Shown here piece by piece: positions 7,906 through 17,146 of a stretch of 55,064 bases of DNA. Origin of the DNA: Salidesulfovibrio brasiliensis JCM 12178 (GTDB lineage: Bacteria > Desulfobacterota > Desulfovibrionia > Desulfovibrionales > Desulfovibrionaceae); the NCBI RefSeq assembly GCF_001311825.1, contig NZ_BBCB01000012.1, positions 1 to 55,064 on the forward strand, given 5' to 3'. Numbering within the stretch: position 1 is the stretch's first letter; each line of letters opens with the position of its first letter. Made by a program: the position numbers and the translations under genes. The notes beneath the pieces are model-generated. The model worked only from the letters and a program-made list of their open reading frames with translations, was not told the DNA's origin and did not search any database.

Positions 7906-9002
7906 TCTTCAATACCGATTTCTACCACAGCCTCGGACTTGCCGACGTGCGCCGCAAGGTCATGGACGGCGAGCGCCTGAGCATGGACGACGGCCGCGCC
8001 CTTTTCAACTGTCCCGAGCCGCTGGCCGTGGGCGCGCTGGCCAACGAGGTCCGCCGCCGCATGCACGGGGACAAGGCGTTTTTCGTGGCCAACCGCCACA
8101 TCAACTACACCAACGTCTGCGTCAACGCCTGCTCCTTCTGCGCCTACCAACGCGAGGACGACGAGCAGGAAGGCGCGTTCGTGCTCACCGCGCAGGACGC
8201 TCTCGACAAGCTGGCCGCCAGCCCCGTGGCCCCGCGCGAGGTGCACATTGTTGGCGGCTGCCACCCCAAGCTACCGCTCAGCTATTTCGAGGAGATGCTC
8301 TCCGCCATCCGCAGCCAGTACCCCGACACCGTGCTCAAGTGTTTCACGGCCGTGGAGATCGGCCACTTCGCCAAGCTGGAAGGCGTAAGCATAGAAGAGG
8401 CTCTGAAACGCCTTCAGGCCGCTGGACTCGACATGCTTCCGGGCGGCGGCGCGGAAATATTTGCCCCGGACGTCCGTGAGCAGGTCTGCCCGCGCAAGCT
8501 GAACGGCGACGAATGGCTGGACGTGCATCGCAAGGCACACGCCATGGGCATGAAGACCAACTGCACCATGCTCTTCGGCCATATCGAATCCATCGACGAC
8601 CGCCTCGACCACCTGATCAGGCTGCGCGAACTGCAGGACGAGCACGGCGGCTTCGTCTGCTTCATCCCCCTGCCCTTCCTGACCGAAAACAGCGCGCTCA
8701 CCATCGACAACCCGCTGACCGGGCTGGAGAAGCTCAAGACCATCGCCATAAGCAGGCTGATGCTCGACAACGTCCCGCACATCAAGGCCTACTGGGTCAT
8801 GCTTGGCGTCAAGGAGGCGCAGGCCGCGCTCAAGTTCGGGGCGGACGATTTCGATGGAACCGTGGTCGAGGAAAAGATCGGCCATGGAGCCGGGGCTTCC
8901 ACCACGCAGGGCATGACCCGCGAGGAAATCCGGGGCATGATCCGCGGCTGCGGTTTCACTCCGGTGGAGCGCGACTCATACTTCAACGCGGTGGAGGGAT
9001 AG
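7902..9002 (+). CDS. mqnE: Aminodeoxyfutalosine synthase MqnE (radical SAM)
   Basis: MqnE joins 3-[(1-carboxyvinyl)oxy]benzoate to the adenosyl radical of SAM, giving aminodeoxyfutalosine. The 366-residue protein is full length. The radical-SAM cluster cysteines C73, C77 and C80 are in NVCVNACSFCAYQ. The segments HIVGGCHPKLPLSYFEEML and AGLDMLPGGGAEIF separate MqnE from MqnC, whose counterpart of the first is an MQGG motif. It starts inside the tetR stop (ATGA) and ends two bases before mqnC, so it is tightly coupled with both. Confidence 0.93.
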   Translation: MIFNTDFYHSLGLADVRRKVMDGERLSMDDGRALFNCPEPLAVGALANEVRRRMHGDKAFFVANRHINYTNVCVNACSFCAYQREDDEQEGAFVLTAQDALDKLAASPVAPREVHIVGGCHPKLPLSYFEEMLSAIRSQYPDTVLKCFTAVEIGHFAKLEGVSIEEALKRLQAAGLDMLPGGGAEIFAPDVREQVCPRKLNGDEWLDVHRKAHAMGMKTNCTMLFGHIESIDDRLDHLIRLRELQDEHGGFVCFIPLPFLTENSALTIDNPLTGLEKLKTIAISRLMLDNVPHIKAYWVMLGVKEAQAALKFGADDFDGTVVEEKIGHGAGASTTQGMTREEIRGMIRGCGFTPVERDSYFNAVEG

Positions 9003-9003
9003 C

Positions 9004-10070
9004 ATGCGCCTTGACGCCATTTTCACCGCCGTGCTTGACGGAAAGCGCATCGGCTTTGACGAAGCCCGCACGCTCTACCTTGAAGCCGACTTCCACGAAC
9101 TCGGCGCGCTGGCCCACGCCGTGCGGCTCCGCAAACACCCCGAGCCGAACGTCACCTACGTGGTGGACCGCAACATCAACTACTCCAACATCTGCACCTG
9201 CGGCTGCAAGTTCTGCGCGTTCTACGCCGCGCCGGGAGCCGAAGGCGGCTACGTGCTCGATTTCGACGAACTCGACCGCAAGATAGCCGAAACCGTAGCC
9301 CTCGGCGGCACGCAGATTCTCATGCAGGGCGGGCACCACCCGGATCTGCCGCTCTCGTGGTACGAGGACATGCTTCGGCATATCAAGGACAACCATCCGG
9401 TGCACGTCCATGCCTTCTCGCCGCCGGAGATCATGTATTTCAGTGAGCTGAACGGACTGGAACCCGCCGAGGTCATCCGCAGACTGCGGGCCGCAGGGCT
9501 GGACTCCATCCCCGGCGGCGGCGCGGAGATTCTCGTGGACAAGGTCAGAAGCGAGATCGCGCCGCGCAAGTGCCCGACCGGAGAATGGCTCGGCGTCATG
9601 GAAGAGGCGCACAATCAGGGGCTTCGCACCACGGCGACGATGATGTTCGGCCATGTGGAGACCCCGGAGCAGCGGCTTGAACACCTCTTCGCGGTTCGCG
9701 AGGTACAGGATCGCACCGGGGGATTCACCGCGTTCATCCCGTGGACCTTCCAGCCCGACCACACCGCCCTCTCCCACTGCCGCAAGCTGACCAGCGTGGA
9801 ATACCTGCGCATGCTCGCCGTCTCGCGCATCGTGCTCGACAACGTGGACAACGTGCAGGTCTCGTGGGTGACCATGGGGCCGGACATCGCCCAGCTTGCC
9901 CTGTTCTTCGGCGGCAACGACTTCGGCTCCACCATGATCGAGGAGAACGTGGTCAAGGCCGCAGGCGTTGCTTCCGCCTTTCGCGGCAAGAGATTCACCG
10001 CCTCGTCTCGGACGCGGGCTTCACGCCGCGCCAGCGGACAATGGACTACTCCCTGCTGGAGAACGCATGA
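9004..10070 (+). CDS. mqnC: Cyclic dehypoxanthinylfutalosine synthase MqnC (radical SAM, frameshifted near its end)
   Basis: MqnC closes the ring of dehypoxanthinylfutalosine. Radical-SAM cysteines C64, C68 and C71 lie in SNICTCGCKFCAFY. MQGGHHPDLPLSWYEDML and AGLDSIPGGGAEIL identify MqnC. Reading stays in frame to NVVKAAGV, then the expected end (FRLSRQEIHRLVSDAGFTPR ... SLLENA) is in the next frame, so one base is missing near 9969-9971. With the break repaired it stops at 10070 and overlaps the mqnA start (ATGA). Without the repair, reading would run on to 10236 as nonsense. Confidence 0.9.
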
Positions 10071-10900
10071 CCGTCCGGCTCGGCAAAATCGGCTACCTCA
10101 ACGTCCTGCCCATCTATCATCCCATCGAGAGCGGGCGGTTCGAAGGCGACTTCCACATCGTCTCCGGTCCCCCGGCCGAACTCAACAGGCTGATGGCCGA
10201 CGGCAGGCTCGACGTGTCCGCCACTTCAAGCATTGAATACGCCCGGCATCCGGAGCGCTATTGGCTGGTGCCAAATCTGGCCATCGGCAGCTGCGGACCG
10301 GTGCAGAGCGTCCTGCTGCTTTCCCGCGTTCCCGTCAACGAACTGGATGGCAGGGATATTCTTGTCAGCTCCCAGACGCACACCTCGGCGGCCCTGCTGA
10401 AGGTGCTCTTCCGTCACTGGGGCATAACGCCCACCTACACCACGGGCGACGCCACCAGCACGCTCAGCCGCGGCGACCGGCCTCAGGCAATCCTCGCCAT
10501 CGGCGACGAGGCCCTGAACCTGCGTTATCATCCGGATTATCCTGTCCGCGTGGACCTTGGAGAGGCATGGCGGGACCAGACCGGCCTGCCGTTCATCTTC
10601 GGGGTATGGGTCGCACAGCGAAGCGACTTCGCAGCCCGGCCCGGAGCCGTGACCAAAGCCTGTCATCTCCTGCAACAAGCCAAAGCGCACGGCCGCGAAC
10701 ACATCGAAGAGATGTGCCACATTGCCTGCGAGAACAGCTGTCTGGACACGGACGAGATGCGCTCCTACTTCGACGGGCTTGTCTACGACCTCGGCGAGGC
10801 GGAGCAGGACGGGCTGAAACGGTTTTATGCGGAATTGGTCGAGGCGGGACTCATCACGTCAGCCCCGCCCTTGAACTTTCTGCCTACTGGAGCCCTTTAA
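10067..10900 (+). CDS. mqnA: Chorismate dehydratase MqnA
   Basis: MqnA removes water from chorismate to give 3-[(1-carboxyvinyl)oxy]benzoate, the first step of the futalosine pathway. The 277-residue protein begins VRLGKIGYLNVLPIYHPI and contains the family's substrate-site segments (DVSATSSIEYARH, SSQTHTSAALLKVL, AILAIGDEALNL). It has the periplasmic-binding-protein fold but no signal peptide, so it is cytosolic. The ATG overlaps the repaired mqnC stop. Its 3' end overlaps the convergent lysR gene by 17 bases. MqnB/futalosine hydrolase is not in this window. Confidence 0.92.
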   Translation: MTVRLGKIGYLNVLPIYHPIESGRFEGDFHIVSGPPAELNRLMADGRLDVSATSSIEYARHPERYWLVPNLAIGSCGPVQSVLLLSRVPVNELDGRDILVSSQTHTSAALLKVLFRHWGITPTYTTGDATSTLSRGDRPQAILAIGDEALNLRYHPDYPVRVDLGEAWRDQTGLPFIFGVWVAQRSDFAARPGAVTKACHLLQQAKAHGREHIEEMCHIACENSCLDTDEMRSYFDGLVYDLGEAEQDGLKRFYAELVEAGLITSAPPLNFLPTGAL

Positions 10901-11801
10901 GGGCAGATGAGCCAGCGTGCTTCATGTAGGTGAGGAAGGCCTGCATGGCCGGGTACATGCGACGGTCTTCGAGGTAGGTCACGTAAAACTGTCGCTTGGT
11001 ACGAAGCTCGGGCACGTCGAGAACCATCAGGTCACCGCTCTCCACATACCGTTTCGCAGCCAGCATGGATGTAGTGCTGATGCCCACCCCGGCCAGCACG
11101 CACTCGATGACGGCCGTGGTGCTGCCCACATGCGCGCGGATGTCGAGGTGCTTGATACCGCCCTTGTTCTCCAGCGCCTCTTCGAGCGACTTGCGCGTTC
11201 CAGACCCTTTCTCACGCATGACCCATGGCATTTTGAGTACGTCGGCCAGCTTCAACGGACCGTCGAGTTCCATTGATTCGACAAAGGACTTGGGAGCCAC
11301 CAGCGCGGTGTCGTCCTCCATCAAAAGCCAGGATTCCAGCCCGGGAAGATCCGGCCGCGAGCCGACAAGCCCCATCACGAGATCACCGTTGAAAACGCGG
11401 GTGGCGATACTCTCGGTGTCACCCACATCGATGTCGAAGGTGACGTCCGGGTGCTGCGCGGTGAAGCCGGCCACAAGGCGCGGAAGGATCAGGTTGGCCG
11501 GGATGGTGCTGCCGCCGATGTGCAGTTCGCCCACGACATTGTCTCGGAGCATGTGTATTTCCGAGCGAACCTGATCCAGGCTGTTGAACAGGGAACTGGC
11601 CGTCTCGTAAAGAATTTCGGCAGGCTGCGTCGGCACGGTGCGACGGCCAAGCCTGTCGAAAAGCAGTATGCCCAATTCATCCTCAAGATGGGAGATATGG
11701 GAGCTGATGGTGGGCTGGGAAAGAAACAGTTCCTTACCTGCCTTGGAGAAACTGCGGAGTTCATAGACCTTGCAGAATGCTTCGAGCTTGCGGATATCCA
11801 T
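10884..11801 (-). CDS. LysR-family transcriptional regulator
   Basis: 305 residues. The winged helix-turn-helix is at the N-terminus (FCKVYELRSFSKAGKELFLS, then QPTISSHISHLEDELG). A type 2 periplasmic-binding-like effector domain follows from about residue 90. It resembles the CysB/CysL-like regulators common in sulfate reducers (sometimes labelled selenium-metabolism-associated), but the effector cannot be read here. It converges on mqnA with a 17-base overlap and lies just past the terminator of the ribosomal block, so it needs its own promoter in 11802-11850, where a LysR-type box is present. Confidence 0.9.
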   Translation of the reverse strand: MDIRKLEAFCKVYELRSFSKAGKELFLSQPTISSHISHLEDELGILLFDRLGRRTVPTQPAEILYETASSLFNSLDQVRSEIHMLRDNVVGELHIGGSTIPANLILPRLVAGFTAQHPDVTFDIDVGDTESIATRVFNGDLVMGLVGSRPDLPGLESWLLMEDDTALVAPKSFVESMELDGPLKLADVLKMPWVMREKGSGTRKSLEEALENKGGIKHLDIRAHVGSTTAVIECVLAGVGISTTSMLAAKRYVESGDLMVLDVPELRTKRQFYVTYLEDRRMYPAMQAFLTYMKHAGSSALKGLQ

Positions 11802-11813
11802 GGGTAACCCTCG

Positions 11814-11838
11814 ATTGAATTCAATAGATGGGCTCTAT
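11814..11838. promoter_or_regulatory. LysR-type binding site upstream of lysR
   Basis: ATAGA-N5-TCTAT (11824-11838) fits the LysR T-N11-A dyad exactly. It abuts a perfect 12-bp palindrome ATTGAATTCAAT (11814-11825). Both lie 12-37 bases before the lysR start, suggesting autoregulation. Confidence 0.5.
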
Positions 11839-11850
11839 GGATAACGACAA

Positions 11851-11882
11851 AAGAAAGGCAGGTCAAGTGACCTGCCTTTCTT
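11851..11882. terminator. Strong terminator at the end of the ribosomal super-operon
   Basis: A perfect 15-bp stem (AAGAAAGGCAGGTCA, 11851-11865, with 11868-11882) and a two-base centre. T-rich flanks occur on both strands. It ends the minus-strand block 19 bases after rplQ; on the plus strand no gene feeds into it. Confidence 0.85.
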
Positions 11883-11901
11883 CTTTTCTATGTGATCCCG
11901 G

Positions 11902-12305
11902 CTACTCGGCCTTGGCCTCTTCGGCCTCGGGGGCAGCTTCAGGCTCGGCGCGCTTGGTCAGCTCGATGATGACCATGGGCGCGCAGTCGCCTTGCGGGGG
12001 GTGGACAGCTTGACGATACGGGTGTATCCGCCGTTGCCACCCTGAAAGCGGGGAGCGATCTCGTCAAAGAGACGCTGCACCAGCTGGTGGTTGTTGAGGG
12101 TCTTGTAGGCCTGCCTGCGGGCGTGCAGATCGTTCTTCAGTGCGGTGGTGATGAGTTTTTCAACCACGCGGCGAAGTTCCTTGGCCTTTGCCTCGGTGGT
12201 GCGAATGCGCTCGTACGTCAGAAGAGACTTGGCCATATTGCGGAACATGGCCTTACGGTGCGAATCACTCCTGTTGAGCTTGCGTCCGGCTTTTCTATGC
12301 CTCAT
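11902..12305 (-). CDS. rplQ: 50S ribosomal protein L17 (frameshifted near its end)
   Basis: L17 begins [20 protein letters not shown] and is clear to [11 protein letters not shown]. The universal next segment [11 protein letters not shown] is in another frame, so one G is missing near 11990 (AAGGGC read as AAGGC). Repaired, the protein has an acidic Ala/Glu tail ([14 protein letters not shown]) and stops at 11902. It overlaps the end of rpoA by 11 bases, the normal last gene of the alpha operon. Confidence 0.93.
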
Positions 12306-13335
12306 TTTTTTCCTTCCTCTTCAGCCATTCCTGATATTTCTTGTCGAAGTCCTCAAAGGTCATTCCGAACTTCAGGTTCATGCCGTCCAGGACACGGCGA
12401 ATCTCGTCGAGAGATTTGCGACCGAAGTTTTTGGTCTTGAGCATCTGGGCCTCGGTGCGCTGCACCAGTTCACCCACGAGCTGGATGTTGGCGGCCTTGA
12501 GGCAGTTGGTGGCTCGCACGGAGAGTTCAAGCTCGTCGATGCTCTTGAAGAGGTTCGGGTTCAGGTCGATGGTCTCTTCGTCTTCCTTGGCGGCCTCCGA
12601 GTTCACTTCATCGAAATTGATGAACACGGAAACCTGGTCCTTGATGATCTTGGCTGCGTAAGCGCAAGCATCTTCAGGGGAGACGGAGCCATCGGTCCAG
12701 ACCTCGAGGATCAGCTTGTCATAGTTGGTCATCTGGCCGACACGCGCCTGTTCGACGCTGTAGGCGACCTTGCTGATGGGCGAGAAGCTCGCATCGAGGA
12801 TCATCAGGCCGATTTCATCGGCAAGACCATCGTGCATCTCGGCGGGCAGGTATCCCTTGCCCATGCGCACTTCCAGTTCCATCTTGAGCGGCCTGTCTTC
12901 GGACAGGGTGCAGATGACCTGATCGGGGTTGAGAACCGAGACGTTCTGGTTCTCCTGAATCATACCGGCCGTGACGGCACCCTTCTTGTCCGCTTCAAGC
13001 GTCAGAATCTGTGCCTCATCGGTGGTCATGGCCAGTCGGACCTGCTTCAGGTTCAGAACGACCTCGGTCATGTCTTCCATGATGCCGGGGACGGTAGTGA
13101 ACTCATGCTGCACCCCTTCGATGCGGGCGGCGACGATGGCCGAACCCTGCAGGGAAGACAGGAGAACGCGACGAAGCGCGTTACCGATGGTGGTTGCATA
13201 CCCGCGCTCAAGCGGCTCGCAGATGAACTTCCCGTAGGTCTCGGAAGACTTGGGGTCGCGAACCAGCTTTTCGGGCTTTTCCAGCAAAGTCCAGTTTCTG
13301 GTGTTGACCAGTTTGTCGTCGTTCTGAATAAGCAT
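12295..13335 (-). CDS. rpoA: DNA-directed RNA polymerase alpha subunit
   Basis: 346 residues. The N-terminal assembly domain includes [20 protein letters not shown]. An acidic linker follows, then the C-terminal domain that contacts promoter UP elements and activators ([16 protein letters not shown], then [15 protein letters not shown]). The dimer scaffolds beta and beta' in RNA polymerase. It lies between rpsD and rplQ as in most bacteria and starts 12 bases after rpsD. Intact. Confidence 0.97.
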   Translation of the reverse strand: MLIQNDDKLVNTRNWTLLEKPEKLVRDPKSSETYGKFICEPLERGYATTIGNALRRVLLSSLQGSAIVAARIEGVQHEFTTVPGIMEDMTEVVLNLKQVRLAMTTDEAQILTLEADKKGAVTAGMIQENQNVSVLNPDQVICTLSEDRPLKMELEVRMGKGYLPAEMHDGLADEIGLMILDASFSPISKVAYSVEQARVGQMTNYDKLILEVWTDGSVSPEDACAYAAKIIKDQVSVFINFDEVNSEAAKEDEETIDLNPNLFKSIDELELSVRATNCLKAANIQLVGELVQRTEAQMLKTKNFGRKSLDEIRRVLDGMNLKFGMTFEDFDKKYQEWLKRKEKNEA

Positions 13336-13347
13336 TCAACCCACCTG

Positions 13348-13974
13348 TTATTTGGAGTAAAGCTCGACGATGAGCTGCTCGTTGATGGGGAACGTGATGT
13401 CTTCCCTCTTGGGCAGTGCCTTGACAGCACCCTTGAAGTTATCACCGTCCACTTCGAGCCATTCGGGGCAACCGCGGCGTGCGATCACTTCCTGAGCCTC
13501 GCCGATCACGGGAATCTTGCGGGATTCTTCGCGCACGACAATCTCATCGCCGGGCTTGACCATCATGGACGGGATGTTCACCCGGCGACCGTTCAGCTTG
13601 AACACGCCGTGCAGCACGAGCTGACGGGCCTGATCGCGGGAGTTGGCGTAACCGAGACGGTACACCACATTGTCAAGACGGCGCTCAAGCAGAGCCAGCA
13701 GGTTGTGACCCGTGTGGCCCTTCATGGCGTCGGCGCGTACGTAATATTTGCGGAACTGGCCTTCCAGGATGCCGTACATGCGGCGAACCTTCTGCTTTTC
13801 GCGCAGCTGGATGGCGTAGTCGCTCATCTTCTTGCGCATGCGGCCGGCGTGCCCCGGAGGGTACGGACGCTTGTCGTATGCGCACTTGTCGGTATAGCAG
13901 CGGTCACCTTTCAGGAACAGCTTGGTTCCTTCGCGACGACAAAGCTTGCATTTTGCTTCGGTATATCTTGCCAC
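13348..13974 (-). CDS. rpsD: 30S ribosomal protein S4, zinc-binding form
   Basis: 208 residues. The N-terminus [16 protein letters not shown] keeps four cysteines (C9, C12, C26, C31) able to bind zinc. The S4 RNA-binding domain is central ([20 protein letters not shown]). S4 starts assembly of the 5' domain of 16S rRNA and in E. coli also represses the alpha operon; no such leader is evident here. Intact, between rpsK and rpoA. Confidence 0.97.
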   Translation of the reverse strand: MARYTEAKCKLCRREGTKLFLKGDRCYTDKCAYDKRPYPPGHAGRMRKKMSDYAIQLREKQKVRRMYGILEGQFRKYYVRADAMKGHTGHNLLALLERRLDNVVYRLGYANSRDQARQLVLHGVFKLNGRRVNIPSMMVKPGDEIVVREESRKIPVIGEAQEVIARRGCPEWLEVDGDNFKGAVKALPKREDITFPINEQLIVELYSK

Positions 13975-13991
13975 GACTGATCTCCTTGAAC

Positions 13992-14378
13992 TTAAACCCT
14001 GCGGCGTTTGGGGGGACGGCAGCCGTTGTGCGGAATCGGGGTGATGTCCCGAATGTACGCAACCTTGAAGCCTGCGGCATTGATGGCGCGCATGGCGGCT
14101 TCACGGCCGGAACCCGGACCCTTGACCAGTACGCCGACAGTGCGCATGCCCTGATCCTGTGCACGGCGTGCAGCGGACTCGGCAGCGATCTGGGCGGCGA
14201 ACGGAGTGCTCTTGCGGGAGCCCTTGAAGTGGGCACCGGCAGAAGCCCAGCTCACCACATTACCTTTTGGATCAGTGAAGGTAATGATGGTGTTGTTGAA
14301 CGTGGCCTTAATGTGGGCGACGCCAACAGGTATGTTCTTCTTCTCTTTCTTCTTGCCGGAACGGCGGGGTCTAGCCAT
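13992..14378 (-). CDS. rpsK: 30S ribosomal protein S11
   Basis: 128 residues. Conserved segments include [20 protein letters not shown] and the C-terminal [18 protein letters not shown]. It forms part of the 30S platform near the mRNA exit site. A basic N-terminal run ([13 protein letters not shown]) precedes the fold. Full length, between rpsM and rpsD. Confidence 0.97.
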   Translation of the reverse strand: MARPRRSGKKKEKKNIPVGVAHIKATFNNTIITFTDPKGNVVSWASAGAHFKGSRKSTPFAAQIAAESAARRAQDQGMRTVGVLVKGPGSGREAAMRAINAAGFKVAYIRDITPIPHNGCRPPKRRRV

Positions 14379-14422
14379 TACTGACTCTCCCTATTGTAAG
14401 TATTTATGAAGCGCCTGCGCGC

Positions 14423-14797
14423 TTATTTCTTTTTCTTCCTGCCGACCACAGAACGACGCGGACCCTTGCGGGTGCGTGCGTTGGTGTGGGTGCGCTGTCC
14501 GTGACAGGGCAACCCGCGACGATGGCGCAGGCCGCGGTAGCAGCCAATGTCCATCAGACGCTTGATGTTAGCGGCGACATCACGACGGAGGTCACCTTCA
14601 ACCTTGTGGTTGGCTTCGATCTCGTTACGGATCGCGCTGACTTCATCGGCGGAAAGGTCGTCGGACTTCTTCTGCCAGTCAACCTTGACCGCGTTGAGAA
14701 TCTCCAGGGCCGTGGTACGGCCGATTCCATAGATGTAGGTCAGCGCAATATCCATGCGCTTGTTCTTGGGCAGATCTACACCAGCGATACGTGCCAC
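14423..14797 (-). CDS. rpsM: 30S ribosomal protein S13
   Basis: 124 residues. [20 protein letters not shown] and [20 protein letters not shown] are the diagnostic segments. It sits in the 30S head and contacts the P-site tRNA and the 50S (bridge B1). First protein of the alpha operon after rpmJ, intact. Confidence 0.97.
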   Translation of the reverse strand: MARIAGVDLPKNKRMDIALTYIYGIGRTTALEILNAVKVDWQKKSDDLSADEVSAIRNEIEANHKVEGDLRRDVAANIKRLMDIGCYRGLRHRRGLPCHGQRTHTNARTRKGPRRSVVGRKKKK

Positions 14798-14809
14798 AGT
14801 AATACCCCT

Positions 14810-14924
14810 TTAGCCTTGGCGCTGCTTGTGCCTGGGGTTATCGCAGATAACCCGCAACACACCGTTGCGCCGGATGATTTTGCACTTAGGACACATTTTT
14901 TTTCACAGAAGGTCTGACTTTCAT
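14810..14924 (-). CDS. rpmJ: 50S ribosomal protein L36, 37 residues, with one extra A
   Basis: Too short for most gene finders. From the ATG at 14924 (GGAG six bases upstream) the reading is MKVRPSVKK; then a run of eight A (14896-14903 on the complement) shifts the frame and gives a stop after VS. With seven A it continues [20 protein letters not shown] and ends at 14810 as a complete zinc-binding (Cys3-His) L36. The place between map and rpsM is the expected one. The extra A is most likely a homopolymer error. Confidence 0.9.
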
Positions 14925-14987
14925 GACCGTCTCCAGTGAATAGCTTATGCCGCCCCCTCAAAGGGGTGGCCTTGAAAACGAAGCTGC

Positions 14988-15015
14988 CTCTTTTACAGCA
15001 CGAACCATAAAAGAG
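14988..15015 (-). promoter_or_regulatory. Hairpin in the map-rpmJ gap
   Basis: An 8-bp perfect inverted repeat (CTCTTTTA / TAAAAGAG) with a 12-base loop, in the 114-base gap between map and rpmJ. It lacks a following T-run in the direction of transcription, so it is not a classic terminator. It may be a processing or attenuation structure. infA is not present in this gap. Confidence 0.35.
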
Positions 15016-15038
15016 CAAGTATTAGTTCGAGCCTGCCG

Positions 15039-15809
15039 TTAGGCGGATTGGCTCAGTATCGTCGGGCCGGAAGAGGTGATCGCAATGGTATGCTCAAAAT
15101 GAGCGGACAGTTTTCTGTCCTTTGTCACCGCAGTCCATTTGTCTTCCAGCACCTCGACTTCGTCGGACCCCAGCGTGACCATGGGTTCGATAGCCAAAAC
15201 CATGCCCGCCTTGAGCGGAACGCCGGTCAGTCCCTGAGGGACGAAGTTCGGGATCTCGGGCTTTTCATGAAGCCGCGCGCCGATCCCATGTCCGACAAAA
15301 CGCCGGACAATTCCGAAATCATACCCTTCAACATACGTCTGTATTGCCGCGGAGACGTCGTAAAGGTTGTTTCCGGGTCGGGCCTGTTCAATCCCTTTCA
15401 TCAACGATTCGCGGGTGACGTCCATAAGCTGACGGGCCTCATCAGTCACCTGGCCCACCGGAAAAGTCCGGGCGGAATCGCCGAAGAATCCTTCATACAC
15501 GACACCCATGTCAAAGCTGACGATGTCGCCCTCCTTGAGGATACGCTCCTTGGAGGGAAAGCCGTGCACGATCTCCTCGTTGACAGAGCAACACAGGGCA
15601 AAGGGAAAGCCCTGGTAACCCAGGAATGCCGGACGGACACCGTGCTCTTCGCACCGGGCCCGGCATATCTCCTCGAAAAGAATGGTGGGAACGCCTGGCT
15701 CAACGTTCCGTCCCAACTCGTCGAGAATCGTGGAAACAATTCGATTGGCCTCACGCATGAGGCCAATCTCTTTGTCGTTCTTGAGGAAAATTCCTCTATA
15801 TTTCTTCAA
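15039..15809 (-). CDS. map: Methionine aminopeptidase, type I
   Basis: 256 residues. It removes the initiator Met from new proteins. The two-metal ligands are all present: D100, D111, H174, E208 and E239, with H82 in the VHGFPS motif. The start is a TTG two bases after the repaired secY stop, with GGAAGG as ribosome-binding site; the family's N-terminus fits this start. Gene order secY-map-rpmJ is common; adk, often between secY and map, is absent. Confidence 0.94.
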   Translation of the reverse strand: MKKYRGIFLKNDKEIGLMREANRIVSTILDELGRNVEPGVPTILFEEICRARCEEHGVRPAFLGYQGFPFALCCSVNEEIVHGFPSKERILKEGDIVSFDMGVVYEGFFGDSARTFPVGQVTDEARQLMDVTRESLMKGIEQARPGNNLYDVSAAIQTYVEGYDFGIVRRFVGHGIGARLHEKPEIPNFVPQGLTGVPLKAGMVLAIEPMVTLGSDEVEVLEDKWTAVTKDRKLSAHFEHTIAITSSGPTILSQSA

Positions 15810-15810
15810 G

Positions 15811-17126
15811 CTACTGCCTTCCTTTCACTTTGCCGGCCTTGCCCATCAGTCCCTCGTATTGGCGGGAGATGAGATGGGATTCGACCTGGCCCATCACGTC
15901 CATGGACACGCCGACCACAATCAGCAGCGCAGTGCCGCCGAAGTAGAACGGCACGTTGAGCTGGGCGATCATGAGCATGGGCAGAACGCAGATGGCCGAT
16001 ACGTACAGGGAGCCCCACAGCGTGATGCGTGCCAGAACGCGGTCGATGTACTCGCGAGTCTTGGCGCCCGGACGAATGCCCGGGATGAAGCCGCCCTGCT
16101 TCTGAATGTTCTCGCGATGCCCTTCGGGTCGAAGATGATCGCCGTGTAGAAGTAACAGAAGAATATGATGATGGCCACGTACACAACGTTATAGAGAATG
16201 GACGTCGGCAACAGCATGTCGCTGATGGACTTGAGCCACTCAACGCTGGAGAAGTTGGCCACCGTGGACGGGAAGAGCAGAATAGAGGATGCAAAAATCG
16301 GGGGAATGACACCCGCGGTGTTGACCCTCAGAGGCAGATGCGTAGTCTGCCCGCCGAACATCTTCCGTCCCATCTGACGCTTTGCGTAGTGGATGGGAAT
16401 CCTGCGCTGACCGCGTTCCATGAACACGATGAACGCCAGGGTGGCGACCATGACCGCCATGATGATCAGCAACAGGAAGAGGCTGATTTCACCAACGGTC
16501 ATGAGGCGCACGGTATTGAACAGGGCGGAAGGAAGACCGGCAACGATACCTGCGAAAATTATCAGGGATATTCCGTTGCCGATCCCTTTTTCCGTCATCT
16601 GTTCACCCAGCCACATAAGGAAGACGGTTCCCGCCGTGAGCGTAAGGATGGTCATCAATTTGAAGGACCAACCTGCATGCATCACCACCGGCGCACCGGA
16701 GGGAGAGGTCATGCTTTCAAGGCCGACGGCTATGCCGAAGCCCTGCACGATCGTAATCAGCACCGTGCCGTAGCGGGTGTACTGGGTGATCTTCTTGCGT
16801 CCGGCTTCGCCCTCCTCTTTTTGCATCCGCTTCAGCTCTGGGCTGACCACGGTCAGCAGCTGAAGGATAATGGACGCAGAGATGTAGGGCATAATACCCA
16901 GTGCGAAGATGGACAGATTTTTCAGGCCCCCACCGGAGAACATGTCGAACAGGCCGAACAGGGTGTTCTGCGCGTTCGCAAAGAAGTCGGCGAGAGCACT
17001 ACTGTCGACTCCCGGCACCGGAATATGAATTCCGATGCGGTAAACAGCGAGCAGCAGGAACGTCCACAAGAGCTTCTTTTTGAGCTCGGGCAGGCGGGCG
17101 AGATTTTCCACTCCAGACAGTGCCAC
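15811..17126 (-). CDS. secY: Protein translocase channel subunit SecY (frameshifted)
   Basis: SecY forms the membrane pore of the Sec translocon with SecE and SecG. Ten membrane segments are expected; the first eight or so read in frame from [20 protein letters not shown] to IIFDPKGIA. The next frame then gives [20 protein letters not shown] and the remaining segments to [10 protein letters not shown], stopping at 15811. One G is missing near 16113 (GCGGAG read as GCGAG). Repaired length is about 438 residues, normal for SecY. Last large gene of the spc operon, directly before map. Confidence 0.95.
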
Positions 17127-17146
17127 GGGATCCCCTTCCAGGTTAT

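Noticed and set aside
12145..13980. A 611-codon open frame opposite rpoA and rpsD
   Set aside because: It spans two conserved genes on the other strand and has no recognisable domain.
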